This document shows positions 31,132 through 38,726 of a DNA stretch of 56,087 nucleotides, one piece after another. Position 1 is the first letter of the stretch, and each line of letters begins with the position of its first letter. The notes below the pieces were generated by a model. It searched no databases, had not been told where the DNA came from, and was given only the letters and a program-made list of their open reading frames with translations. The position numbers and the translations under genes were made by a program. The DNA is from a virus, in IMG/VR virus record IMGVR_UViG_3300022074_000048, positions 1 to 56,087 of that record. The stretch is one strand, 5' to 3'.

Positions 31132-31516
31132 CTTGACTACCCCTACCGCACATCTCAGCGTCAATAAGAAACAAGTAACGACGCAAGTCTCGGATATCGT
31201 CCAGGATACCTTCAGGGCGTCTGTCCTCGTCCATAGCTGAGAAAATATCGTAGCTATGCCCTAGAACCTGTTTTTCGATACGATCCCATTTACGAGCCGC
31301 CATCATAAAGGCACCCACACCGCCGCGCTGTTTCCAACTATCGCCATAAGACTGCTCAGCTTTATGAAGCTCGTCGGCATCCTCTATACCAAGACACATA
31401 ACCCGATTAATAATCGCGCTCCGAGGCTCATCGGTAGCGTAGTTCGCACCCTCTAACAGTTTACGCTTCATAAACTCCTCATGGCGTTCTTGTTCTATTT
31501 CTTTCTTTCTAGCCAT
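31124..31516 (-). CDS. DUF1599 / Nmad1-like nucleotide-modification-associated protein
   Basis: 130 residues from MARKKEIEQERHEEFMKRK. The ATG at 31516 follows an AAAGG site; an in-frame TTG seven codons upstream is less likely. The pattern SYGDSWKQRGGVGAF (56-70), AARKWDRIEKQV (73-84) and DDIRDLRRYLFLI (106-118) fits DUF1599 ('nucleotide modification associated domain 1'). Such proteins accompany modified-base pathways; their reaction is unproven. It sits between the polymerase and the ThyA-fold gene, with coding overlaps on both sides. Confidence 0.62.
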   Translation of the reverse strand: MARKKEIEQERHEEFMKRKLLEGANYATDEPRSAIINRVMCLGIEDADELHKAEQSYGDSWKQRGGVGAFMMAARKWDRIEKQVLGHSYDIFSAMDEDRRPEGILDDIRDLRRYLFLIDAEMCGRGSQDD

Positions 31517-32538
31517 TCTACACAAGCCTTTCTCCAATCTGACGCTTCTATTTCACGAGCTTTATCAATAGCCTCGTTAATCATTTGTTCTTTCCAGAGC
31601 CACCACGCTTCGACCATAGGTATTGCAGTCTTCGGAAAGATTTGGTTTTGGTATCCCAAAAAGGACTCACCCTTGTGGAGCCAATCGAAGAAGAGACAGA
31701 CTTCAACGTCGAACTCTTCCCATTTATCGACGAGCGGGACGGGTTGAAGCCCATACGCTTCATAAGGGTCTGGATGAATCCCTTGGGGAAGTTTTTCATC
31801 GAGTGGCCTCCATACATCTAAATATACATGAGGGTTATTGCTGACTTGATAATAACGTCCAAGCCCCATTCCCATACAGCTGGCTAGATATTCATGAACC
31901 ATACTAAAGTGCACAGCGTTCGCACCGTACATACCCCAGATTAGATCATTGGATCTATTCGTTACAGTCATGTCTAAATAATATTTATTCTGACGTTCCT
32001 GAGGAGGACGGGTTTTATCTCCGAAATACTCACCCCAATGGGCAACCGGACGACCGCGTAAGAAAACTTGTGTATTGCACGGAACGTCCTTAGATGAAGA
32101 ACCAAGGTCTTGGGTACAATCCCACATCTGAAGTACGGCGCGACGGTCTAATGGGTTCTTACGCAATAAGTCGATAACGGTAGATAATTGGTCGCGCCCA
32201 AACCATTCAGTCCAGCGGTAGCCATACGCACCGTTTACTAAAACACCATCATCCGAAAAGTCCGCCATCTTCTTAGCGAACATCGTTAGCGTTTTTAGAT
32301 CTTGCCGACCCGCGATCATCCACAGCCCTTCGATAAAATGAAAGAAGGGGTTACAGTTACGTTCCGCACTAAACAGAACACGCTCATTCGGTCTTTCGTA
32401 AATAGTCGTAAGTGGTGTCGGAAACGACAACACAGGACCATTGCGGGAGTCTGTCTCTAAAAGAGCTTGGTCTTCTCGCAAGTTCATAACAGCTACTTGA
32501 AATACCTCGTTGACATTTACACCGCGTATTACTTTCAT
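31495..32538 (-). CDS. ThyA-fold pyrimidine C5-methylating/hydroxymethylating enzyme (predicted dUMP hydroxymethylase)
   Basis: 347 residues, thymidylate-synthase fold: YGYRWTEWFGRDQL, PLDRRAVLQMWD (phosphate-binding Arg132-133), catalytic Cys154 in VPCNTQVFL, and TNRSNDLIWGMYGANAVHF. Asn207 corresponds to the uracil-recognising Asn of ThyA; dCMP hydroxymethylases have Asp. Cys154 is followed by Asn instead of the His of canonical ThyA, and an extra loop of about 18 residues (164-182) is inserted. Neighbours argue for 5-hydroxymethyl-dUMP production. Plain thymidylate synthase is the alternative. Confidence 0.78.
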   Translation of the reverse strand: MKVIRGVNVNEVFQVAVMNLREDQALLETDSRNGPVLSFPTPLTTIYERPNERVLFSAERNCNPFFHFIEGLWMIAGRQDLKTLTMFAKKMADFSDDGVLVNGAYGYRWTEWFGRDQLSTVIDLLRKNPLDRRAVLQMWDCTQDLGSSSKDVPCNTQVFLRGRPVAHWGEYFGDKTRPPQERQNKYYLDMTVTNRSNDLIWGMYGANAVHFSMVHEYLASCMGMGLGRYYQVSNNPHVYLDVWRPLDEKLPQGIHPDPYEAYGLQPVPLVDKWEEFDVEVCLFFDWLHKGESFLGYQNQIFPKTAIPMVEAWWLWKEQMINEAIDKAREIEASDWRKACVEWLERKK

Positions 32539-33362
32539 GGATATCTCCCTCGTGGTGCGCCTTCTCCGTTACGCACTCGTTCGTATTTATCAAACTCGCA
32601 AAGACTATGTTCGATATCCCGCATTTCTAATTTAGGCAAAAAATCTTTTGTTAAATGCAAGGGAGACATACTTAATAAGTCTCTCATTTCTGAATTAAAA
32701 TTATGTTTACGACTTTTAAAGTTCAGGGGTCTACCGTGTATACGGTTCAAGCCTCGCATGGCTCCAGGACCAGCATTAGCCCAAGTATAAATATCATCGG
32801 CTGAATGCAATAAATGTGTATGACGTAAATCAGTAATTAATTCATATGACATAAACGCTCCTAGGTACGGAAATTGCATAAACAAGTTCCAAGAACCACG
32901 GAGGTTGTTCGAACGGATATCATTGGCGAGTTGTTCGCGTTGGGGCCAGATACGGTTTACGCACCAAATCACCCCATCGACTTTATCCATCCCGTCAGGA
33001 GTTTTAATTATGTACCCACCCGTTACATATTTAGATTGCTTTTTGATTTCTTCCCGAGCAACCTCTGGGTTCCAATCTATATGTAAATTATTAGCGAGAA
33101 GAGTTTCACCTGTTTGGATAAGATTAAACCAACGAAAAATAACAGTTGCCATAAGAACAGCATCGTTATCTTTCAAAGGGTCGCGCATATTTTCCCTAAA
33201 CCAAACGGTGGTCTTGTCGTTCTCTCTAAAGGGATTAGTAAAGCGATAGGTCTTTAAAATCTCATCATCTGTCCACTGCTGGCGGGAGAGGCCCATATTC
33301 TTCTTTAGAAAAATACGATGCCTCTCCTCCATCCACCAAAAGAACCTTTCTATTGGTTCCAT
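32535..33362 (-). CDS. DNA base hypermodification protein (5-hmdU kinase helical-domain / aGPT-pyrophosphorylase family)
   Basis: 275 residues. The start RFFWWMEERHRIFLKKNMG, then WTDDEILKTYRFTNPFRENDKTTVWF (30-55), LGAFMSYELITDLRHT (167-182) and GPGAMRGLNRIHGR (198-211) are the conserved blocks of the family linked to hypermodified thymine (5-hmdU DNA kinase helical domain / alpha-glutamyl- or putrescinyl-thymine pyrophosphorylase clade). In characterised phages such proteins act on 5-hmdU within DNA. No P-loop kinase domain is fused here. Overlaps the ThyA-fold gene by 4 nt. Confidence 0.82.
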   Translation of the reverse strand: MEPIERFFWWMEERHRIFLKKNMGLSRQQWTDDEILKTYRFTNPFRENDKTTVWFRENMRDPLKDNDAVLMATVIFRWFNLIQTGETLLANNLHIDWNPEVAREEIKKQSKYVTGGYIIKTPDGMDKVDGVIWCVNRIWPQREQLANDIRSNNLRGSWNLFMQFPYLGAFMSYELITDLRHTHLLHSADDIYTWANAGPGAMRGLNRIHGRPLNFKSRKHNFNSEMRDLLSMSPLHLTKDFLPKLEMRDIEHSLCEFDKYERVRNGEGAPRGRYP

Positions 33363-34201
33363 TACTTCTTCCTCATAATCCAGTTTACATTATTAGCTGT
33401 TTCTGGATACGCAGTTGCGAGGATTACACGTTGCCAATGTTTATCAAACCGTCCCTCGATATCATCAATAACGTGTTGAGGCCAACGTAAATTAGCGCGG
33501 TGATTACCCTTAAAGTTATTCATTTGGGTAAACGTTCCGTAATGTTTTTCGATAACGAAATACTTTTCGAGGAGTTCTTTGAGTTCTTCATACCCCCATT
33601 CGTAGATGTGGTCTTTTGGCAGAATGTCGTTAGACCCATCGTGGTTCGGCGTCGAGACATACGCAATGCCGTTTGAACGGATTTTACGTGCGGCGGCTTC
33701 GATCCATGGCTCAATAAACTCTCTCCCCATGTGTTCAATAACTTCAGTTGTCATAAAAACATCTATCGACTCGTCTTCTATGGGGGGCTCAGGATCAATA
33801 GTTAAGTCCTGTAAAACGATACGACCTTTATTACCTGACATAGTTTGAAACCATTTATGTTCTGTAACGGGTAAATCGTCGTCCACCCACCAATCTTCTA
33901 AACAAGCAGGATCAATATCCATACCCGTATAGCTATTAACAATCTCAGCCTTACGAGAGACAAAGGCTTTATAGAGATAGCGCAATGTCCAAACTTCCCC
34001 GCAACCTATTTCAAGTATATCTACAGGTCGATCAAGTTTTTTAGCACGTTCCATAATCAGCTGACCCATTTTACAAAAACGACTGATGTGCGCCAGCTCA
34101 TCAGGTCGCCAGTTAGCCAGCGTACCCGCTGAAGCAATGTCCATACGGGTGTTCTTAGAATTATTCGCGTTTACCGCGAGTTTACGACGAATAGATGCCA
34201 T
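33362..34201 (-). CDS. Class I SAM-dependent methyltransferase (type 11/12-like)
   Basis: 279 residues. Motif I DILEIGCGE (61-69), motif II acidic YTGMDID (91-97), D132 region VLQDLTIDPE, and post-motif DVFMTTEVIEHMG (147-159). It lacks the D/N-P-P-Y of adenine/cytosine DNA methylases. A C-terminal extension of about 70 residues (YFVIEKHYGTFTQMNNFKGN...) is uncharacterised. One-base overlap with the hypermodification gene suggests it methylates a precursor or the modified thymidine; this is inference. AGGAG ribosome-binding site. Confidence 0.78.
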   Translation of the reverse strand: MASIRRKLAVNANNSKNTRMDIASAGTLANWRPDELAHISRFCKMGQLIMERAKKLDRPVDILEIGCGEVWTLRYLYKAFVSRKAEIVNSYTGMDIDPACLEDWWVDDDLPVTEHKWFQTMSGNKGRIVLQDLTIDPEPPIEDESIDVFMTTEVIEHMGREFIEPWIEAAARKIRSNGIAYVSTPNHDGSNDILPKDHIYEWGYEELKELLEKYFVIEKHYGTFTQMNNFKGNHRANLRWPQHVIDDIEGRFDKHWQRVILATAYPETANNVNWIMRKK

Positions 34202-34225
34202 TTATTTCTCCTAATAAAACTGGGT

Positions 34226-34316
34226 GGGGGAAGCTAACACTAAGGCTCAGGTACTTGATGTATTAACCAAACTGGCAAGGAACGCTTTTCCCATACGGCA
34301 CAAGCCAACTTCCCCC
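34226..34316 (-). ncRNA. Candidate structured RNA element in the leader of the methyltransferase gene
   Basis: 91 nt bounded by a perfect 8-bp GC-rich stem GGGGGAAG / CTTCCCCC, enclosing at least one more hairpin (GGAA-AAGCG-TTCC) and a GGC-TTGT-GCC arm. It fills almost all of the 127-bp gap between the winged-helix gene and the methyltransferase in an otherwise gap-free operon. tRNA was tested and rejected: no U33 and no T-arm. It could be a cis-regulatory leader or a small RNA, on either strand. Confidence 0.45.
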
Positions 34317-34328
34317 GCATCGGTGAGA

Positions 34329-34739
34329 CTAGCTAAGAATACGAATGTATCCTTTGTCGACCATCTCACGATGATAGTGTTTATAAACGCGATCTACAGA
34401 CTGTTTAGACACGAGCTTTCCTTCAAGCTTTTCCCAAAACATACCGATAGTAATCCCGCCTTCAAACACTTCTAGCTCCTCTAAAATATGAAGCATCTGT
34501 TTTGGACCTTTATCTGGATACTTAACAAACTCGATCTTCGCGCCGACTTTTAAACGACCCGTAAGGCTACGACCCGCTTCAGCTTTTTTTACTTCCGCGA
34601 TAACTTCAGGTTCCATTATCTTCTTTCCTTTGTGATATTCAGAAGGCCATTTATTACGAGGCCACGTTTTTTGCTCACCAAAGTCATGATCAGGAGACCA
34701 CATCCATCCGTCTGACGATGTTTGAATCCAGCCGCCCAT
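34329..34739 (-). CDS. Winged-helix-like protein, paralogue 3
   Basis: 136 residues. The N-terminus is Trp-rich (GGWIQTSSDGWMWSPDHDFGEQKTWPRN). The C-terminal 60 residues, GPKQMLHILEELEVFEGGITIGMFWEKLEGKLVSKQSVDRVYKHYHREMVDKGYIRIL, align in layout with the two paralogues at 21318 and 21992 (helix, G-G-x-x-T, helix, Q-x-x-x-R-V/I-x-x-F/H-Y-R/H-x-x-M/L-x-D-G-x-I). GGAGG precedes the ATG. It has a TTATTTTGAG box and an AT-rich palindrome-like site upstream and lies at the head of the modification island. Confidence 0.62.
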   Translation of the reverse strand: MGGWIQTSSDGWMWSPDHDFGEQKTWPRNKWPSEYHKGKKIMEPEVIAEVKKAEAGRSLTGRLKVGAKIEFVKYPDKGPKQMLHILEELEVFEGGITIGMFWEKLEGKLVSKQSVDRVYKHYHREMVDKGYIRILS

Positions 34740-34777
34740 TTCAACCTCCAGTCCTACTTTCTAAAGAGTTTAGACTA

Positions 34778-34806
34778 GATATAGTGGCAGATAAAGCTCA
34801 AAATAA
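34778..34806 (-). promoter_or_regulatory. Candidate promoter/operator before paralogue 3
   Basis: On the minus strand TTATTTTGAG (34797-34806) followed 10 bp later by ACTATATC, about 40-67 bp upstream of the ATG at 34739. The same decamer precedes the genes at 26106 and 27406. The helicase gene ends at 34808, so this is a short true intergenic region. Confidence 0.5.
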
Positions 34807-34807
34807 T

Positions 34808-36313
34808 CTATATCGGGAAATATTTATTGCTCATCGGCTGTACGATATGCAAGTTTTTCTTTGCTCTAGTAAGGCCAACATAAAAGACGCGGGTGTCGTC
34901 GTCAGGATTTTTTTCAAAACTTTTCCATGTACGGTGAGGAATATCAGTAAGGAGTAAAACGTTGTCTGCCTCCCCACCCTTGGCTGAATGTATTGTAGAG
35001 AGATTTATACGAGGCTTCTTAGTGATTTTTTCGCCGCGACGTAAAATAGAAAGAATATAACTGCGCTCTTGAACTGATATAGCATCGAACATATCGTGCC
35101 ATATCTTTGGTTCGCTTAACTCTGCTATTTCTAAGACTTGCGAAAGCGTGAACCTCTGCGTTGGCTCGAAAGTGTCAAAAACCTTCTTCTTCGCGCTCTT
35201 AATATACGCAACAGCTGATAATGCGTCTTCTGGGTATGCAAGATCGCCACGTCTTAATCGCTCCCAAGCTTGAACAGAGGCAACCTTTTTATCAGAGATA
35301 GAAGGGTCGCCTTTACGCTCGAAATATACCCCAAGATTTCTACAATGGGCATCAATCTCATTTAATAAATAATTAGACCGCGATAAGATTAACCATTCAC
35401 CCGTAGATAGGTCCACATGCTCGAAACTTGCTTCGCTGATAACCTGTCCTTCCTCATGCCGAGGGTTCCAAGTTTTATCTGTTCGTGTCTTAACACGGCG
35501 TATAATGCTGTCAGCTACCCGATGAACACTGCGAGGGATGCGGTAACTTTGATCCAAGACACGAGCGTTACCTTTGCTTATCCCTACCAGATGATCTACA
35601 TCTGCCCCTGCCCATCTAAAAATAGCTTGATCGTCATCTCCGGCAATATAGACACGTTGAGAGTTCTCTGCCAACAATTCTACTAGACGCCATTGTAGAG
35701 GGCTGAGATCTTGCGCCTCATCTACAAACATAACATCTAATTTAGGGGACAACTGTTTTTGAACACACAGATCTAACATATCTGTAAAATCATGTAAGCC
35801 CCTTGAATCTTTAAACTGCTTTAACCCTTTTTGAAATCGTTCTAACGCAAACCAGTCGATATCTTCATCATAATGATCGTGCCACTGTTGTCGTAAAGGC
35901 ACACAGCGTAATCGGGATAAACCTTCAATAAAACTCAGGCGGTCGTCTTTCGATAAAAGAGATATTGCACCTTCCTCAAGTTTATTAGAACCTGTAAGCC
36001 GTAAACCCATCAGATCGTTAAACTCATGAAGTGTTTGTCCATTTAAGACAGAGCTTCTGGACAAACCTAACATACGGTGGCATAAAGAATGAAGCGTTCG
36101 GAAATTAGGCAACTCTTTTTGAGTTAGACCAAAACGCTCCATAGTCCTTTCGCGCCCTTCTTCTGATGCTTTTTTAGTAAATGCGAAATAACCTATGCGG
36201 TCAGGGTGTGTACCTCGCTCCATTTCTAGTTCAATTAAATTCAGAATTGTTGTCGTTTTGCCTGTTCCAGGAGGGCCAAGGATAATAGACCACGTGCTTG
36301 AGTCTCTCATCAA
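34808..36313 (-). CDS. SF1 (UvrD/Rep-like) DNA helicase
   Basis: 501 residues. Motif I GPPGTGKTT (13-21), Ia YFAFTKKASEEG, II VMFVDEAQDLSPLQWRL, III AGDDDQAIFRWAGA, IV LDQSYRIPRSVH, V LSTIHSAKGGEADNVLL, VI RVFYVGLTRAKKNLHIV. It is a compact Rep-type helicase (cellular UvrD is about 720 residues), as in T4 Dda-size phage helicases. It overlaps the primase gene by 4 nt, implying joint action at the replication fork. No hexameric helicase was found elsewhere. Confidence 0.92.
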   Translation of the reverse strand: MMRDSSTWSIILGPPGTGKTTTILNLIELEMERGTHPDRIGYFAFTKKASEEGRERTMERFGLTQKELPNFRTLHSLCHRMLGLSRSSVLNGQTLHEFNDLMGLRLTGSNKLEEGAISLLSKDDRLSFIEGLSRLRCVPLRQQWHDHYDEDIDWFALERFQKGLKQFKDSRGLHDFTDMLDLCVQKQLSPKLDVMFVDEAQDLSPLQWRLVELLAENSQRVYIAGDDDQAIFRWAGADVDHLVGISKGNARVLDQSYRIPRSVHRVADSIIRRVKTRTDKTWNPRHEEGQVISEASFEHVDLSTGEWLILSRSNYLLNEIDAHCRNLGVYFERKGDPSISDKKVASVQAWERLRRGDLAYPEDALSAVAYIKSAKKKVFDTFEPTQRFTLSQVLEIAELSEPKIWHDMFDAISVQERSYILSILRRGEKITKKPRINLSTIHSAKGGEADNVLLLTDIPHRTWKSFEKNPDDDTRVFYVGLTRAKKNLHIVQPMSNKYFPI

Positions 36314-37848
36314 AAAGGCTCCTCTTTCATATCCGGTAAATCAAAACTTCCTTCTTGTGCAGAAAACTCTGGTATATACCAAACAGTAACGCCCTTGCCT
36401 TTTACGTGAAAGAAATGGTGGCCCCCGCCTAGCTCACGAATCCGTGCCGCTATATTATTACGACCGTAATCACGAAACTGCTGGCGACTAAAATAATCTA
36501 ATAAATCTTTCAAACGGAAATGAGTTTTACCCTCTTCTGTCCAAGGTTTACCCAATAATAATTCATCGCGGCTTTGAGCTTGCGCTCGTTCAGTGCAAAA
36601 CGCTTCTAGTAGTTCCATAAACTGGCCTTCTACTGAAACGTCTTTTGGAACCTCAATTACAGAAACAGCGTCCAATAACTGCTGTATTATATTTCTCCAA
36701 TTATTCTGCCTTTGCGTTGGTGGCATAAAATTAAGCGCATCCATACAACGCCGTTGGAACTTGGTTTGATTTTGTAATTCCTCTGTAGTTAATTCTAAAC
36801 GATGACCCTCAACATCAAGAAACCAGATCGGAGGTTGAGAATCCTGTTTTTGAAGATTACCAAACTGAGGCATACCGCCTGAACTACCTACACCATACTC
36901 ACATGTTCGACAAACAGCAGAGTTACAAAACGCGGCTATAGGCTGATCATTACATTTGTAGTGATAATCCTTATTATTTAGAGCGCGGATAACTGTTAAG
37001 ACTTCTTGCGCACCTAACGGGGGTTTCATAAACTTGAAGTTAAATTCTTCAACCTTACGTTCCCATGTATCCTGGAACTTTTTACGAACAAAAACCCCTA
37101 GATCAAACAGCCCATTATTACGAGTACCTTCTGGAAAGCCCATTGTACAAAGAGCTTTTAAACAAGGTGGTGCACCTTCAAGATCTGGATCAGTCTCAGC
37201 GTCGTTAACAGCTTTAGCTGTTAAATTTTCTAACTCTCGTCGAGTAATCATTTTACTCTTAACGTGAGCTATAAATTCTTCTAAATCTAAGATGCCTTCG
37301 CCTTGGTCGTTATGACAATACCTTGTCGATGTATTACCACCGAAGTACGGCATATTTAAAATATTACCGCGATCCCCTTTTTCTAAGAGGAGCTTCGTTT
37401 GCTTTGGAAATATCTCAGCTGTTCCATAACCAAGAGCTGATGCTATTTCTTTTAACTTACCCTGCATAACAGAAGCGGGTACTGGCTCTTTTACAAAACA
37501 ATAAACATGTGCTCCGCCCGATTTAGAGCGAGCAACAACAAAAGGTAACTCATTTCGTCGAACTAACCGTTCAACAAGTTCATCAAGTTTTAAGGGGTAA
37601 ACATCAATATCTATTGCCCCCCATACGCAAGAATTATCCTCACGAATAGGAACAATGCCAACCGACTCTTTTCCCTCTAAATGATTAGTCCATAATTCTA
37701 TTAATTTTTCATCGCTTATATCTTCCGATATAACTCGATATTGACCTTTTTGTTTTCCTGGACCGTTATCTTCATTTGGGCGATAACAACCATAAGCTAG
37801 TCTTAAACCAGCAAATAACTGAGCAAAATTTTGGGCAAGGGTACTCAT
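36310..37848 (-). CDS. Archaeo-eukaryotic-type primase (TOTE-system-like AEP)
   Basis: 512 residues. Catalytic D-x-D in WGAIDIDVYP (Asp80, Asp82), the SGGAHVYCF block with catalytic-site His (110-118), and LLLEKGDRGNILNMPYFGG are the AEP pattern, closest to TOTE-conflict-type primases. A PriCT-like helical part follows (about 225-300), then a four-Cys zinc cluster AAFCNSAVCRTCEYG. The C-terminal 150 residues (ending ELGGGHHFFHVKGKGVTVWYIPE) resemble a winged-helix primer-end domain. Primes replication. Confidence 0.82.
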   Translation of the reverse strand: MSTLAQNFAQLFAGLRLAYGCYRPNEDNGPGKQKGQYRVISEDISDEKLIELWTNHLEGKESVGIVPIREDNSCVWGAIDIDVYPLKLDELVERLVRRNELPFVVARSKSGGAHVYCFVKEPVPASVMQGKLKEIASALGYGTAEIFPKQTKLLLEKGDRGNILNMPYFGGNTSTRYCHNDQGEGILDLEEFIAHVKSKMITRRELENLTAKAVNDAETDPDLEGAPPCLKALCTMGFPEGTRNNGLFDLGVFVRKKFQDTWERKVEEFNFKFMKPPLGAQEVLTVIRALNNKDYHYKCNDQPIAAFCNSAVCRTCEYGVGSSGGMPQFGNLQKQDSQPPIWFLDVEGHRLELTTEELQNQTKFQRRCMDALNFMPPTQRQNNWRNIIQQLLDAVSVIEVPKDVSVEGQFMELLEAFCTERAQAQSRDELLLGKPWTEEGKTHFRLKDLLDYFSRQQFRDYGRNNIAARIRELGGGHHFFHVKGKGVTVWYIPEFSAQEGSFDLPDMKEEPF

Positions 37849-37875
37849 ACTTTATCCTTTCTAACGGTGTACATT

Positions 37876-37904
37876 AAGGGGGGAATGTACGCCGTTCCCC
37901 CCTT
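37876..37904. terminator. Perfect 10-bp hairpin between SSB-like and primase genes
   Basis: AAGGGGGGAA / TTCCCCCCTT with a 9-nt loop. On the plus strand it is followed by ATTTTTATTT and would be a good terminator for antisense transcription. On the minus strand (the gene direction) it lacks a U-tract and would rather stabilise the SSB-like mRNA or attenuate primase expression. Confidence 0.6.
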
Positions 37905-37912
37905 ATTTTTAT

Positions 37913-38716
37913 TTAGAAAGGAACTTCGTCGTTCAAATCTTGCTTACTCTGCTCAGTAGCCTCTTCGTCAGGAGATTTAACCTGTACGTCTCCGGCCTTA
38001 ATCTTACTGAGGAATTTAGCACCTTCTTTAGCCATAGAGCCGTTAGTCGTCGGGCCTTCTAAACCAATAGACCAGCCCATCCATGAACCACGGTCGTTCT
38101 GTTCTTGGACCGTTTTCAAACGGTATTTAAACATGAACATGGGTGCGTCTTGTGTTACACCAGCACTATTAACAACACGCTGTTGTAACATTTGAGCGAG
38201 CCACTTACGAGCTTTACCCAACTGAGTAGAAGTCATAGCTATGACTGCTTGTGACCACTCAGTTTCGTTCTCGTTACAAACCATAACAAAAAACTGGGCG
38301 GTCTCCGCAATGTAGTTACCATTTGATAACACCATCTGACCACGATCGTTTTTTGTGCACTGCGAAAGAATATCACGAGAATCGTGTTCAGCTACTTTAC
38401 CGCCCCCTGCTTCACGCGGTGTCCATTCAAGATATTTTTTGTTGTAGTAACAAGGCACAACGATAATACCTTCATCACCATCAACAACTGTATTAAGGAC
38501 GGAGTTATGAATATTACCCTGCTCCGCGCCTTTGATATATTTACCGTCGTTCTTATTCAACTGTGGGCTAAGAGCCTGTAGAATTTGTATGAACGGAATA
38601 GATACATCATCTGGTGTTACTTCTTCTAAACCAGTTCCATAAGCTAACAGTTCATCGTCCATAATTGCGACTGCGCCGCCTTCTGCTTTTACAGCAACTT
38701 CAGTAATTTTCGCCAT
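37913..38716 (-). CDS. Single-stranded-DNA-binding-like protein
   Basis: 267 residues from MAKITEVAVKAEGG; the ATG at 38716 follows AGGAGGAT, while upstream residues are out of register with any ribosome-binding site. The core (SIPFIQILQALSPQLNKNDGKYIKGAEQGNIHNS, GIIVVPCYYNKKYLEW, WMGWSIGLEG) resembles a conserved phage protein of replication modules. The acidic C-terminus ending DLNDEVPF is the SSB-type partner-binding tail (D-D-x-x-P-F). Adjacent to primase and helicase. SSB function is inferred. Confidence 0.68.
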   Translation of the reverse strand: MAKITEVAVKAEGGAVAIMDDELLAYGTGLEEVTPDDVSIPFIQILQALSPQLNKNDGKYIKGAEQGNIHNSVLNTVVDGDEGIIVVPCYYNKKYLEWTPREAGGGKVAEHDSRDILSQCTKNDRGQMVLSNGNYIAETAQFFVMVCNENETEWSQAVIAMTSTQLGKARKWLAQMLQQRVVNSAGVTQDAPMFMFKYRLKTVQEQNDRGSWMGWSIGLEGPTTNGSMAKEGAKFLSKIKAGDVQVKSPDEEATEQSKQDLNDEVPF

Positions 38717-38726
38717 GGTAATCCTC

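Noticed and set aside
34226-34316. tRNA-like element before the methyltransferase
   Set aside because: Acceptor-like stem and length fit, but there is no U33-type anticodon loop, no T-arm and no CCA; kept only as a structured RNA candidate.
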